Positions 35,263 through 44,186 of a DNA stretch of 63,916 nt are shown here, piece by piece; within the stretch, counting starts at the first letter, position 1; each line of letters begins with the position of its first letter. Where the stretch lies: positions 1-63,916 of the forward strand of contig DASWCW010000042.1 in the NCBI GenBank assembly GCA_036395835.1. The letters run 5' to 3'. The DNA comes from AP-16 sp036395835 (GTDB taxonomy: Bacteria > Pseudomonadota > Alphaproteobacteria > Rhizobiales > Xanthobacteraceae). The translations under genes and the position numbers were made by a program. The notes under the pieces are model-generated. The model made no database searches, was not told the origin of the DNA, and saw only the letters and a program-made list of their open reading frames with translations.

Positions 35263-36062
35263 GACGCGCTCTGGCGCGGGCGCCAGATCGCCGTATGCTC
35301 GACGCGCGCAACCAATGTACGCGCCCCAGCCAGGATGAGCGCATCGAGATCGACCATGCGATGGCCCTTGCGCTCGTAGTTCGCCGTGACCCGGGCGCGT
35401 AGTGTGAACTCGTCGCCGATGTGCGCGGCGGCGAAATTCTGCACCTTGCTGCCGGCGTGGATCCAGGGTCCCAGCACCACGTTCTGCGTCAGCGCCCAGT
35501 TGCAGAGGCGAAGCAGAATTCCCGGATGACAAAGTCCCTCGGCGGCGTAGAGCGGATGCGTCTCGCCGACGTCGGCGAGGTAGCGCGCCGTAAATTCTGC
35601 GGTGGCTCGGAACGGAGCAATGCCGAACGATGTCCCCGGCGCCAAGGTGTGCTCGTCCGCAGTCGGCCGGATCGCGGGCGGAGACGTCTGCTCGAAGCCA
35701 TCGATGCCGGGCCGCACCGCCGATCCGGCCGCCAAGCTGGCGCGACCCGCGGCGCATAGCCCCGCCTCGCTCTCGACCGCGATGTCGAGCGCGCCGTCCG
35801 CAGCCCTTCCGGTCACGATCGCACGCTCGCCGTCATAGACCGGCTTGATTAACCGGCACTCGGCGCTGCCGTGCTCGAGCCAGGCGCGTCCCCAGCGCTC
35901 GACCGCTACGTGCGTCATATAGGCGTACACCTCGACCCCGGGCACTAGCCCGCCGGCGAAGCCGAATCGGCGCGCTACGGCATCGTCGTGGATCTTGTTT
36001 TCCGAGGCGATCGCGGTATTGCGAGCCGTCACTCGATAAGGCGCCAACGCGGTTTCGCTCAT
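35259..36062 (-). CDS. MaoC-like (hotdog-fold) dehydratase-domain protein
   Basis: 267 residues in two hotdog halves, the first covering about residues 15-100 (ENKIHDDAVARRFGFAGGLVPGVEVYAYMT) and the second starting at about residue 155 (YLADVGETHPLY, then GLCHPGILLRLCNWAL). MaoC enzymes hydrate enoyl-CoA or enoyl-thioesters. The usual hydratase-2 Asp/His pair is only loosely recognisable, here in the ENKIHDDAVARRFGFAGGLV stretch of the first half. It probably shares a transcript with the RidA gene 14 bases upstream. Function in this locus unknown. Confidence 0.8.
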   Translation of the reverse strand: MSETALAPYRVTARNTAIASENKIHDDAVARRFGFAGGLVPGVEVYAYMTHVAVERWGRAWLEHGSAECRLIKPVYDGERAIVTGRAADGALDIAVESEAGLCAAGRASLAAGSAVRPGIDGFEQTSPPAIRPTADEHTLAPGTSFGIAPFRATAEFTARYLADVGETHPLYAAEGLCHPGILLRLCNWALTQNVVLGPWIHAGSKVQNFAAAHIGDEFTLRARVTANYERKGHRMVDLDALILAGARTLVARVEHTAIWRPRQSAS

Positions 36063-36076
36063 GAGATCGGTCCGTC

Positions 36077-36487
36077 CTACAGCGCGGCCACGGTCTGCAC
36101 TTCGAGCAGAAACGCCTCTTTCACCAGACGGTCGATCATGAGCAGCGTATTGGGCGGATAGACGCCGTTCTTGAACATGGCGGGAAATTCGCGACGGCGA
36201 AAATCCATGAACTTGACGATGTCCTGCGAGTGCACCAGGTAGGTCGTGAACTGCACGACGTGCTCCCAGCCGGCATTCGCCGATCGCAACGCCGCCTCGA
36301 TGTTTGCGAAGGTCTGCTTGCATTGCGCAGAGAAGTCGCCCTCGCCGATGAGCTTGCCGCTCGCGTCGGTCGCCACCATGCCGGCGATGAACAGAAACTC
36401 GTTGGCCTTCACGCGGGCGACTTGCGAGTATGGCCCGAGCGGCGTCCCCAGCTCGCGAAGATTGTAGATCTTCATTTCGGGATTCAT
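36077..36487 (-). CDS. RidA (YjgF/YER057c) family protein
   Basis: 136 residues from the ATG at 36487; the ATG at 36475 (MKIYNL) is an alternative. Fold markers: GPYSQVARVKANEFLFIAGMVATDA, FANIEAALRSANAGWEHVVQFTTYL, FMDFRRREF and PNTLLMIDRLVKEAFLLEVQTVAAL. RidA deaminates reactive enamine/imine intermediates. The Arg that binds the substrate carboxylate, usually seen as R in PxRxxV, is at the IDRLV part, with Asp before it, so it may be a divergent member such as an aminomuconate-type deaminase. It precedes the MaoC-like gene. Confidence 0.85.
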   Translation of the reverse strand: MNPEMKIYNLRELGTPLGPYSQVARVKANEFLFIAGMVATDASGKLIGEGDFSAQCKQTFANIEAALRSANAGWEHVVQFTTYLVHSQDIVKFMDFRRREFPAMFKNGVYPPNTLLMIDRLVKEAFLLEVQTVAAL

Positions 36488-36711
36488 GGCGGCCCTGCCT
36501 TTCCGAGCGATGCCGGTGTCGATTCCCATCGGATCCAACGGCAAATCGCCGGCGCCGACAAGCCCGCAGGTTCGGCGCCGCACCCTTGCGATCGTTGCGA
36601 GAGCGCGCGCACGGGAGAGGGGCGCGTAGCTCGTGCGCTTGTGAGCGCGCTCGCATTGTGCGAACGTTGTTTGTTGAAACCAGGGAATTCGCTCGCAGGG
36701 ACGACACGCTC

Positions 36712-37119
36712 ATGAACATCACCGCAGCGGGATCCGTGCCCACGCGCCGGGGAGCCGCCGACTCGTTCACCGGAACCGTTTTGCAGGACCCCATCATCGA
36801 CGCGCCGGCGCCGGCGCGCATCCGGGCGACGCGCGTGAGCTTCGAGCCGCGCGCGCGGACCGCATGGCACACGCATCCGCTGGGCCAGACGCTGCATGTC
36901 GTGTCCGGGGTCGGCCGGGTTCAGGCGTGGGGCGGTCCCGTCCGCGAGATTCGTTCCGGCGACACGGTGTGGATCCCTCCCGGCGAGAAGCACTGGCACG
37001 GGGCCGCGCCATCGACGGGTATGGTCCACATTGCTTTCCAGGAGGCCCTCGACGGCGTGCACGTCGCTTGGCTCGAGCAAGTGTCCGAGGAGCAATATTC
37101 CGCTGCGGTTTCCGGCTGA
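36712..37119 (+). CDS. Single-domain cupin, (R)-mandelonitrile lyase / carboxymuconolactone-type
   Basis: 135 residues, cytoplasmic. First cupin motif RTAWHTHPLGQTLHVVSGVG with the metal His and Gln/His; second motif WIPPGEKHWHGAAP. The pattern and length match the small manganese cupins that include hydroxynitrile lyases and various quinone- or ring-processing enzymes. It lies head to head with the RidA gene and convergent to the DUF2783 gene. The start is the ATG at 36712. Function unknown; location in an aromatic-degradation region is suggestive. Confidence 0.8.
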   Translation: MNITAAGSVPTRRGAADSFTGTVLQDPIIDAPAPARIRATRVSFEPRARTAWHTHPLGQTLHVVSGVGRVQAWGGPVREIRSGDTVWIPPGEKHWHGAAPSTGMVHIAFQEALDGVHVAWLEQVSEEQYSAAVSG

Positions 37120-37154
37120 GCTATCGGCTGACGCGCTTCTTTACCCGGGGGCCG

Positions 37155-37418
37155 TCACTTCCGCGTATCTTGATTTTTGTCGGATGCGGCGTCCCGGGCT
37201 TGCTCGCCGGGTCTGACGCCGGCGCGCGCGAGTGCCAGCGCCTCGCATAGCGCCGCCAAGCTGCCGATGTGATTTGCGAGCAGCAGGACGAGGCGGGCGT
37301 TGAGCGCGGCGCTTTCCTTATCGGTGAGCCCGTCGTGGGCGGCGAGCAGCGCCTCGTAAAAGTCGTCCGCCTTGCCGGCAAACCCGTCGTGGCGCCGCAT
37401 GTTTTCCGACGAGCTCAT
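37155..37418 (-). CDS. DUF2783-family small protein, probable partner of the adjacent hydroxylase
   Basis: 87 residues from the ATG at 37418, which overlaps the hydroxylase stop (ATGA), so the two are translationally coupled. The conserved part is DDFYEALLAAHDGLTDKESAALNARLVLLLANHIG, predicted helical, with a charged variable tail. Small proteins of this kind occur next to flavoprotein aromatic hydroxylases. In Pseudomonas putida U a small coupling protein, MhaB, is needed by the MhaA hydroxylase that makes homogentisate from 3-hydroxyphenylacetate; the layout here is the same, so this is probably the MhaB counterpart. That link is inferred from position. Confidence 0.78.
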   Translation of the reverse strand: MSSSENMRRHDGFAGKADDFYEALLAAHDGLTDKESAALNARLVLLLANHIGSLAALCEALALARAGVRPGEQARDAASDKNQDTRK

Positions 37419-39067
37419 GCGGCTGTTCCGCAAGCGCGGAGCAACGCGCGATCGATAGCGGCCGCATCGAAGCCGCGAAAGCGCGCCGCCACGTGCTGAT
37501 CGGGACGAATGAGATAGACCGCGCCGGGGCCGCCGTAGCGAGCGTGCACGAGCCCCTCGCGGTCACGCAGCATCCCGTTGTAGCCATGCAGGCCGTTGCG
37601 GCTAACTGCGCACAATCTCGGGGCTCGCTCGAGCCGCGCGAGCGCGGACGGGTCGGGAATGTCGGCAGGCGCGTCGGCCAGCACCAGCAACACGAAATCC
37701 CCGCCGAGATGCTCCAGCAGCCATCCTGGCCGGCCGGCCGCGTCGAGGATCGGCGCGTCCGCGCAGGGAGCGCCCGGCATCATGGCTCCGCCCAGCGCCG
37801 GGTCGTCCTCGCTCTGCAGGCGGAGACCATCGAGGCTGCACGGCTTCGACAGGCGGCCTGCGTTGACCAGGTTCCGTGCGAACGGGAACTCGCGGGCCAG
37901 CGCCAGGATATTGTCCCGGAACAACCGCTCGGTCGCGGTCTTCGGCGTCATGAAATTGGTGGTGCGCTTGGAATTGAGAATGTTCTCGTCCGCGCCGCGG
38001 CCGCGTTCCTCGTCGTAGGAATCGAGCACGCTGGCAGGGGCTCGTCCCTTCACGACCGAGGCCAGCTTCCAGCCAAGATTATCCGCGTCCTGAATGCCGC
38101 CGTTGCCGCCGCGTGCGCCGAACGGGCTGACGAGGTGCGCGCTGTCGCCGGCGAAGATCACCCGGCCGTGCACGAAGCGGTCCATGCGCGCGCACCGGAA
38201 CGCGTAGACGGAGCTCCACTCGAGCTCGAACGGGGTCTCGCCGACCACGGCGCGGATTCGCGGCAACACCCGTTCCGGACGCCGTTCCAGCTCCGGGTCC
38301 GCGCTCGGCCCGAGCTGGAAATCCAGGCGAAAGATATTGTCGGGCTGGCGATGCAGCAGGGCGCTTTCGCCGCGGTGAAAGGGGGGCTCGAACCAGAACC
38401 AGCGCTCGTTGGGAAAGCTTGCCTGCATGTGGACGTCGGCGATCAGGAACCGCTCCTCGAACGTCTCGCCTTCGAACGGCAGGCCCAGCAGGCCGCGGAT
38501 CGAGCTGCGCCCGCCGTCCGCCGCGATCACCCAGTCGGCCTCCAGTCGATAGGACCCGCCGGGCGTTTGGATCTCGAGCTCCACGCCGTCCGCGCGGGCC
38601 AAAATCCCGGTGACCTTGTTCTTCCAGCGCAGCTCGATCCGGTTGGCGAGTTCGCTCGCCCGAGCAACGAGAAACTCTTCGACGTAATACTGCTGCAGAT
38701 TGATGAAGGCCGGCATCTTGTGGCCGCCCTCCGGAGCCAGATTGAAGCTGTAGAGCTCCTGGTCGCGGTGATAGACGCGGCCGAGATTCCAGGTCACGCC
38801 CTTGGCGAGCATTCGCTCGGCGACGCCGAGCCGGTCCCAGATTTCCAGCGTGCGCTTGGCCCAGCAGATCGCGCGGCTGCCGACCGAAACCACGTCGCTT
38901 TCGTCGAGCACCAGCACGGGGATGTCGTGCAATGCCAAATCGATCGCGGCGGTGAGACCGACCGGCCCCGCTCCGACGATGATCACCGCGGGACGCTTCG
39001 TAGCCGCGCCGCTGAGCTCCGGCGGTTCGACGTAGGGAAAATGCCTGTATTCGTAGCTGGCCATCAT
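37415..39067 (-). CDS. FAD-dependent aromatic monooxygenase, probable 3-hydroxyphenylacetate 6-hydroxylase (MhaA-like)
   Basis: 550 residues, class A flavin hydroxylase of the MhpA/PheA group. FAD GxGxxG is in VIIVGAGPVGLTAAIDLAL (about residues 28-46), the DG motif is ADGGRSSIRGLLG, and the GD motif is GRVIFAGDSAHLVSPFGARGGNGGIQDADNLGWKL, split here by convention. A C-terminal thioredoxin-like domain covers about 420-540. It would add a hydroxyl group to an aromatic ring using NAD(P)H and O2. The coupling-protein-like gene overlapping its 3' end and the divergent homogentisate dioxygenase suggest that the product is homogentisate. The starting codon is the first of two ATGs at 39067. Confidence 0.85.
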   Translation of the reverse strand: MMASYEYRHFPYVEPPELSGAATKRPAVIIVGAGPVGLTAAIDLALHDIPVLVLDESDVVSVGSRAICWAKRTLEIWDRLGVAERMLAKGVTWNLGRVYHRDQELYSFNLAPEGGHKMPAFINLQQYYVEEFLVARASELANRIELRWKNKVTGILARADGVELEIQTPGGSYRLEADWVIAADGGRSSIRGLLGLPFEGETFEERFLIADVHMQASFPNERWFWFEPPFHRGESALLHRQPDNIFRLDFQLGPSADPELERRPERVLPRIRAVVGETPFELEWSSVYAFRCARMDRFVHGRVIFAGDSAHLVSPFGARGGNGGIQDADNLGWKLASVVKGRAPASVLDSYDEERGRGADENILNSKRTTNFMTPKTATERLFRDNILALAREFPFARNLVNAGRLSKPCSLDGLRLQSEDDPALGGAMMPGAPCADAPILDAAGRPGWLLEHLGGDFVLLVLADAPADIPDPSALARLERAPRLCAVSRNGLHGYNGMLRDREGLVHARYGGPGAVYLIRPDQHVAARFRGFDAAAIDRALLRACGTAA

Positions 39068-39197
39068 TGATCGAATCCGCCTGGGTCCCGCGCGGGGTCA
39101 TCGTACGCGGGCCGTGCCCGGGTGAGATGGCCCCTACCGAATGGCCGGGGTATGATAACACCCTAAGTCAACTGAGGGCTCTTTTCAGGAGAACGGG

Positions 39198-39215
39198 CCA
39201 AGCCGCGAGGCTTGG
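39198..39215. promoter_or_regulatory. Hairpin with GCGA tetraloop in the hmgA leader region
   Basis: A perfect 7-base stem, ccaagcc and ggcttgg, closed by gcga (a GNRA loop) lies 147 bases before the hmgA start, in the 294-base divergent spacer (39068-39361) between the hydroxylase and hmgA. The rest of that spacer has no gene. The hairpin may be an operator half-site pair or a leader RNA structure; nothing further can be said. Confidence 0.35.
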
Positions 39216-39361
39216 TGCTATCGACCCACGGGATTAGGTTTTCCGCAAGTTCGCAGGCAGGCATTGGGCGCCGATGTTCGCGCACGGCGGCCTGCAAGCA
39301 TCGCCTTGCCCAGGGCTGCGCGCGCGAATCCTGCACAGCCCGATGATCACGAGGAGGCCAT

Positions 39362-40684
39362 ATGACGCCGCAATACATGTCCGGCTTCGGCAACAGCTTC
39401 GAGACGGAGGCGCTGCCGGATGCCCTGCCGATCGGCCGCAACTCGCCCCAGAAGGTCAACTACGGGCTCTACGCCGAGCAGCTCAGCGGCTCGCCCTTCA
39501 CGGCGCCCCGCGAGCAGAACCAGCGCTCGTGGCTCTATCGGATCTGGCCGACCGTCAAGCACTCGGGCCGCTACGCCAGGATCGACAAACGGCTGATCCG
39601 GACCGCGCCGGCGCGCGAGGAGAGCACGCTGGCAATCGGACAGCAGCGCTGGAATCCGCTTCCGATCCCGAAGGCTGAGCTCACGTTCGTCACGGGACTC
39701 CACACCATGACCACCGCGGGCGATTGCGACACCCAGGTCGGCATGGCGAGTCATGTGCTGCTGGTAACGCATCCGATGACGAACGAATTCTTCTTCGATG
39801 CCGACGGCGAGCTGTTGATCGTTGCTCAGCACAACAAGCTGCGCTTCCGGACCGAGTTCGGCGTGATCGACATCGAGCCCGGAGAGATCTGCGTCATCCC
39901 CCGCGGCGTGATCTTCAAGGTCGAGCTGATCAACGGCCCTGCCCGGGCCTATGTGTGCGAGAACTACGGCGGCGCCTTCACCTTGCCCAACCGCGGCCCG
40001 ATCGGAGCCAACTGCCTAGCCAACCCGCGGGATTTTCTCATCCCCGTCGCTGCCTACGAGGACAAGGAGCAAACCTCCTCGCTGTTCGTGAAATGGGGCG
40101 GCGAGCTCTACCGCTCCGAGATCGCGCGTTCCCCGCTCGATGTCGTGGCCTGGCACGGCAATTACGCGCCGTACAAGTACGATCTGCGGCGGTTCTCGCC
40201 GGTCGGGGCCATCCTGTTCGACCATCCCGATCCGTCGATCTTCACGGTGATGACCTCGCCGTCCGAGACGCCCGGCACCGCCAACGTCGATTTCGTGATC
40301 TTTCCCGAGCGCTGGTCGGTTGCCGAGGACACGTTTCGGCCGCCCTGGTATCACCGCAACATCATGTCGGAGTTCATGGGCCTCGTTTACGGCGTCTACG
40401 ACGCAAGGCCGGAGGGATTCCTGCCGGGCGGCATCAGCCTGCACAATTGCATGCTGCCGCACGGTCCGGACGCAAGCGCGTTCCAGCACGCGAGCAACAC
40501 CGAGCTCAAGCCCGTGAAGCTCGAGGGCACCATGGCGTTCATGTTCGAGACGCGGTTTCCGCAGCGGATCACCAGGTTCGCGGCGGAAAACTCGTCCCGC
40601 CAGGACGATTACGTCGAGGTTTGGCGCGGACTCAAGAAGCACTTCAACCCGCAACGTCGCGGCGCCAAGCAGCTGGTCGGCTAG
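39362..40684 (+). CDS. hmgA: Homogentisate 1,2-dioxygenase
   Basis: 440 residues. Opens the ring of homogentisate to 4-maleylacetoacetate using Fe(II) and O2, the central step in tyrosine, phenylalanine and hydroxyphenylacetate breakdown. Recognised by YMSGFGNSFETEALPDALP at the start, GDCDTQVGMASHVLL, and the iron ligands His and Glu in PPWYHRNIMSEFMGL and His in SLHNCMLPHGPD. Full length, all ligands present. A gaggagg site precedes the ATG. The genes for maleylacetoacetate isomerase and fumarylacetoacetase are not in this window. It diverges from the hydroxylase at 37415, its probable supplier of substrate. Confidence 0.96.
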   Translation: MTPQYMSGFGNSFETEALPDALPIGRNSPQKVNYGLYAEQLSGSPFTAPREQNQRSWLYRIWPTVKHSGRYARIDKRLIRTAPAREESTLAIGQQRWNPLPIPKAELTFVTGLHTMTTAGDCDTQVGMASHVLLVTHPMTNEFFFDADGELLIVAQHNKLRFRTEFGVIDIEPGEICVIPRGVIFKVELINGPARAYVCENYGGAFTLPNRGPIGANCLANPRDFLIPVAAYEDKEQTSSLFVKWGGELYRSEIARSPLDVVAWHGNYAPYKYDLRRFSPVGAILFDHPDPSIFTVMTSPSETPGTANVDFVIFPERWSVAEDTFRPPWYHRNIMSEFMGLVYGVYDARPEGFLPGGISLHNCMLPHGPDASAFQHASNTELKPVKLEGTMAFMFETRFPQRITRFAAENSSRQDDYVEVWRGLKKHFNPQRRGAKQLVG

Positions 40685-40721
40685 ACGGCCGATCCTTTAC
40701 TGCGGGTGGCCCGCGAGTGAC

Positions 40722-40750
40722 TCCCTCCCCGCTTGCGGGAGAGGGATGGG
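40722..40750. repeat. REP-like imperfect palindrome after hmgA
   Basis: tccctccccgcttgcgggagaggg forms an imperfect hairpin (ctccccgc against gcgggag with one bulge) 37 bases after the hmgA stop. Closely similar cttgcggg palindromes are scattered in intergenic spaces of many rhizobial genomes. It may also help to end the hmgA transcript, though there is no T-run. Confidence 0.5.
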
Positions 40751-40802
40751 AGGAGAAAATGCACCTGAGTGATCCTCACATCCTGCACACGAGGTAACCA
40801 AC

Positions 40803-41051
40803 ATGCGCAATGCAATCCCGATCGCGATTCTCCTCGCGCTGTTCATTCCGGCTCGGGCGTGGGCCGACAAGGAATCGGATTGCCAGAAGGGGATTACAAC
40901 GCTCAAATCCGAGCTGAAGAAGAAACACCCGAAGCCGATGCGGGATCAGCTGCAGAAAGCGCTCAAGGATGCCCAGAAAGAGGACGGCGAGGGCGATTGG
41001 GACGAATGCGTCGACGCCGTGAAGGCCGGGACGCGCGCGCTGGGTAGATAG
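40803..41051 (+). CDS. Small exported protein of unknown function
   Basis: 82 residues with a signal peptide (cleavage after ARAWA, about residue 21). The mature 61 residues are highly charged and helical (SELKKKHPKPMRDQLQKALK...EDGEGDWDECVDAVKAG) and have two Cys (in SDCQKG and DECVDA) that could form a disulfide. No family recognised. Short gene between the REP-like hairpin and a convergent membrane protein gene. Confidence 0.65.
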   Translation: MRNAIPIAILLALFIPARAWADKESDCQKGITTLKSELKKKHPKPMRDQLQKALKDAQKEDGEGDWDECVDAVKAGTRALGR

Positions 41052-41202
41052 GATCGTCGAGCGGCCGGCCGCGGCCTCCCGCCGGCACGTGCAGTTACTC
41101 CCGCAGTCGGATTCGATACCGAAGTCGAGCGAGAGACGGAAGGCGATTTTACGACGGGCCCAGGCTGCACAGCCGCGCATCGTGCGAACGTCGGTCCCAG
41201 GA

Positions 41203-41517
41203 CTATTGCGGCGGCTCGTCGTCGTAGTGGAGATTGCGCGCGTCGCCCGCTTGTTGGTCTATCCCGCTGCGGGCGCTGTAGAACGTTGCGGCCATCAGCG
41301 CCACGCCGAGCCCGATCACGCCGATGAGGCCGAGGATCGCGGCGATTCCGATCGGATCGGTGTAGCTGAGCACGTCGAGGCCGAGCCAGTGCCGCGACAC
41401 CACGACGATCAGGATGATCAGCGCGACGCTGAGGCTCGCGTATTGGACCACCCAGGTCAGCTTGCCGTGCTTGACGGCCCAGGGCAGCTTCCGCTCGATG
41501 GATTTCAACAATGCCAT
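41203..41517 (-). CDS. Small membrane protein of unknown function
   Basis: 104 residues from the ATG at 41517 (gagga site). Two hydrophobic segments (about 30-47 and 58-82: YASLSVALIILIVVVS and IGIAAILGLIGVIGLGVALMAATF), with a basic, Lys-rich N-terminus and an acidic C-terminal tail. No family recognised. It lies behind the FAD oxidoreductase gene's 3' end, convergent to the small exported protein gene, and is probably transcribed alone. Confidence 0.65.
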   Translation of the reverse strand: MALLKSIERKLPWAVKHGKLTWVVQYASLSVALIILIVVVSRHWLGLDVLSYTDPIGIAAILGLIGVIGLGVALMAATFYSARSGIDQQAGDARNLHYDDEPPQ

Positions 41518-41638
41518 CGGATCCTCATCGCGATTGGCTCGCCGCAAAGCTCTTGCGCCGTATCACAGACAATCGACCCTCCGGGTCCCCGGTTCCGCAC
41601 CGAAGCGCGCGCCGGATTTCCCAAACCGGCGCGCGTGC

Positions 41639-42928
41639 TCATGCTTCGACCGCGACTGGGTCCGGCAGATTTTCGCCGTCGAGCAGCGCGCCCTGCGCGG
41701 CGAGAGCCTGGCGGACTTCTTCCGCCGCGACACCGCCCGCTGCGGCGAAATGCGCTGCCGCAATGCCGGCTGCCTGCCCGGTGGCGAACGCGGTGCCCAT
41801 GACCCGCAGCGAGGCTCCCGCGATCCGATCGCCGTCGGCGGTCCGGCCGGCGGCGAACAGGTTGCAGACATCGCGGCTCATCAGCGCGCGCAGCGGAATG
41901 TCGTAAGTCTCTCGTCCGGGCTTTTCGAAGCTGCTGTCGAGCGTCGCCGAATCGTGAAATTCGCTCGCCCAGGCGCCGAGCGCGACGGCGTCGGGAAACC
42001 GCGCGCCGGTGCGCAGATCCTCGGCCGTGACCTGGTAGACCGCATCGATGTGCCGCGACTCGCGAGTGCCGAATTCGGGACCGGTCGAGACGAGATAGGC
42101 GTCCTCGTGGCCGGGAACGCCGCGGATCGCGTCGAGGTAGGCCCAGGCCTGGCGGCGCCCGCGCATCTCCGCGGCACCGATGCTGGCCGCGTCCCTTGCG
42201 TCGTATTCCTCGCCGATGAGATACGCGACGACGTCGCCTGAGATCGGCAGCCGCACCACGAGGCCGGTTTCCTTGGAGAGGTGCGGAACACCGCCCGCCT
42301 TCGCCGCCCGGATCGCCTCGCTCCAGCGCGCCGCGGAGACCGGCACCTCGCGCGGGATGCCGCCGAACCTGGCGCCGAGCGTGCCCATGTTGACGAAACC
42401 TTGATTGCCGTAGCGCGTCGAAGCGCCGGCGAAATACGCAAGGTCGCAGTCGCCGCTCGCATCGACGAAGGCGCGCGCCTCGATCACGCGCGGCCCGCTG
42501 CGATCCTGTATTTTGACGCGGCGGATGGAGTTGCCGTCGCGCTCCGCGTCGATCACGAGCGCGTGCAACCATACGTCGACGCCCGCTTCGAGCGCGATGT
42601 CATCGAGCACGCGCTTGACGGCCTCCGGATCGAACACGACGAAGACGCCGCGAAACCGCTTGGGCCCGGTGAGCGCGCCCAGGGCGCGCAAGCGCGTGAG
42701 CACTTCCTGGGCGATGCCGCCGACCGCGGGCCGGGGCGCCCGGCCGAGCGTATAGAGCCCGCAATAGGTGAGCACGTTGCGCAGCGTCGAGGCCCCGCCG
42801 AGAAACCCCGCGGCTTCGACCAGCAGCGTGCGCGCGCCGATCCGCGCCGCGGCGACGGCCGCGGCCACGCCCGCGCTGCCTCCGCCCACCACGACCACGT
42901 CGTAGGTTTGCGCGCGGGTCGGATGCAT
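41639..42928 (-). CDS. FAD-dependent oxidoreductase (FAD_oxidored family)
   Basis: 429 residues. The FAD site is VVVVGGGSAGVAAAVAAARIGARTLLVEA, followed by a GGASTLRNVLTYCGLY stretch with a Cys and DASGDCDLAYFAGA near the middle; FAAGRTADGDRIAGASLRVMGTAFATGQAAG closes the FAD domain. This is the pattern of the FAD_oxidored/DUF-type proteins (PF12831), whose substrates are mostly unknown. The start at 42928 is the ATG of MHPTRAQ. It diverges from an ABC importer with a 96-base spacer, and the two are likely expressed together. Confidence 0.87.
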   Translation of the reverse strand: MHPTRAQTYDVVVVGGGSAGVAAAVAAARIGARTLLVEAAGFLGGASTLRNVLTYCGLYTLGRAPRPAVGGIAQEVLTRLRALGALTGPKRFRGVFVVFDPEAVKRVLDDIALEAGVDVWLHALVIDAERDGNSIRRVKIQDRSGPRVIEARAFVDASGDCDLAYFAGASTRYGNQGFVNMGTLGARFGGIPREVPVSAARWSEAIRAAKAGGVPHLSKETGLVVRLPISGDVVAYLIGEEYDARDAASIGAAEMRGRRQAWAYLDAIRGVPGHEDAYLVSTGPEFGTRESRHIDAVYQVTAEDLRTGARFPDAVALGAWASEFHDSATLDSSFEKPGRETYDIPLRALMSRDVCNLFAAGRTADGDRIAGASLRVMGTAFATGQAAGIAAAHFAAAGGVAAEEVRQALAAQGALLDGENLPDPVAVEA

Positions 42929-43024
42929 CCTGGCTCCTGTGTTGATTGGTCTGGAGTCTGTGTTGCGGATGCGGTGAAATGCAAGGCAGTGGAGCGGCAG
43001 GACAACGGTTCCGAAGGAGGAACG

Positions 43025-44035
43025 ATGAGGTTTCCGACGCGCCGCGAACTGCTCGCCGGTCTTGCCGTCGCCGCCTTGGCCGCAGCGGCGAAATCCGCAC
43101 GCGCGCAGGAGAAGCTGCGCGTCGGCGTACTGCGGCTCGCCTCCTCGGGCCCGGTCTTCATCGCCGAGGATCGCGGCTACTTCCGCGACCAGGGGCTCGA
43201 CGTCGAGCTCAAATTCTTCGACGCCGCCCAGCCGATCGCGGTGGCGACCGCCTCGGGCGACGTCGAGTTCGGGGTTACCGCATTCACCGGCGGCCTGTTC
43301 AATCTCGCCGGCAAGGGCGCATTGCGGATCGTTGCCGGGCAGAGCCGCGAAGCGCCGGGTTATCCGCTCGTGGCGTATCTCGCCGGCAAGTCGGCGTTCC
43401 AAGCCGGATTGAAATCGCCGAAGGATCTGGTCGGCCACAGCATTGGGATCACGCAAGTGGGTTCGAGCTTCCACTATTGCGTCGGCCTGCTCGCGCGCAA
43501 ATACGGCCTCGAGCTCGCCAAGATGAAGCTCGTCCCGCTGCAGTCGCTCACCAATGTCGCGTCCGCCTTGAAGGGCGGACGCACCGAGGCGGCGCTGCTG
43601 CCGGCGACCAGCGCGCAGCCGCTGCTCGATGCGGGCGATGCCGAGCTCCTCGGTTGGGTCGGCGACCAGACGCCGTGGCAGCTCGGCGCGGTATTCGTGG
43701 GCACCGCGACGAACGCCAGGCATGACCGGGTGGCGCGCTTCCTCGCCGGTTATCGCGGCGGGACGCGCGATTTTCACGATCGTCTGCTCGCGGTGCGCCG
43801 CGACGGCAGGGTGGTGCTCGACGATCGCACCCGGCCGTTTTTGGACATCATCGCCAAATACACCAATTTGCCGCCGGAGAAGCTCGCAATCGGGTTGCCC
43901 TACGTCGAACCCGCCGCGACGCTCGAGCTCGCCAGCGTCGCCGACCAGCTCGCCTGGATGCAGCAGGAAAAATTCGTCGATCCCGGGTTCGGCGTCACCG
44001 ACGTCGTCGACGCGAGCTACGGATACGCGAAGTGA
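43025..44035 (+). CDS. ABC transporter substrate-binding protein, NitT/TauT type
   Basis: 336 residues with a twin-arginine-like signal (FPTRRELLAGLAVAALAAAA, cleavage after ARA). The mature part starts KLRVGVLRLASSGPVFIAEDRGYF, typical of NMT1/SsuA-like binding proteins. A strong aaggagg site precedes the ATG. The next genes are an ATPase and a permease, so this is a complete importer. The divergent FAD oxidoreductase may use the imported compound. Ligand unknown. Confidence 0.88.
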   Translation: MRFPTRRELLAGLAVAALAAAAKSARAQEKLRVGVLRLASSGPVFIAEDRGYFRDQGLDVELKFFDAAQPIAVATASGDVEFGVTAFTGGLFNLAGKGALRIVAGQSREAPGYPLVAYLAGKSAFQAGLKSPKDLVGHSIGITQVGSSFHYCVGLLARKYGLELAKMKLVPLQSLTNVASALKGGRTEAALLPATSAQPLLDAGDAELLGWVGDQTPWQLGAVFVGTATNARHDRVARFLAGYRGGTRDFHDRLLAVRRDGRVVLDDRTRPFLDIIAKYTNLPPEKLAIGLPYVEPAATLELASVADQLAWMQQEKFVDPGFGVTDVVDASYGYAK

Positions 44036-44186
44036 CGCCGCTATGCCGAAGCTGTCATCGCGCGCGCATGCGGGCCATCCAGTATCCGCCGTTTGCAATG
44101 TGAGTCATGGCGGAGTGTCATGGACATTCGCAGGATGCTGGGTCGCCCGGCCGGGCGATGCCACGCTCCGTTTGAGGCCCTGTCGC

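Noticed and set aside
41639..44098. An 819-residue fusion of the FAD oxidoreductase with an N-terminal 390-residue part
   Set aside because: The N-terminal part overlaps the binding protein gene on the other strand and has no recognisable domain; the FAD site starts right after the ATG at 42928.
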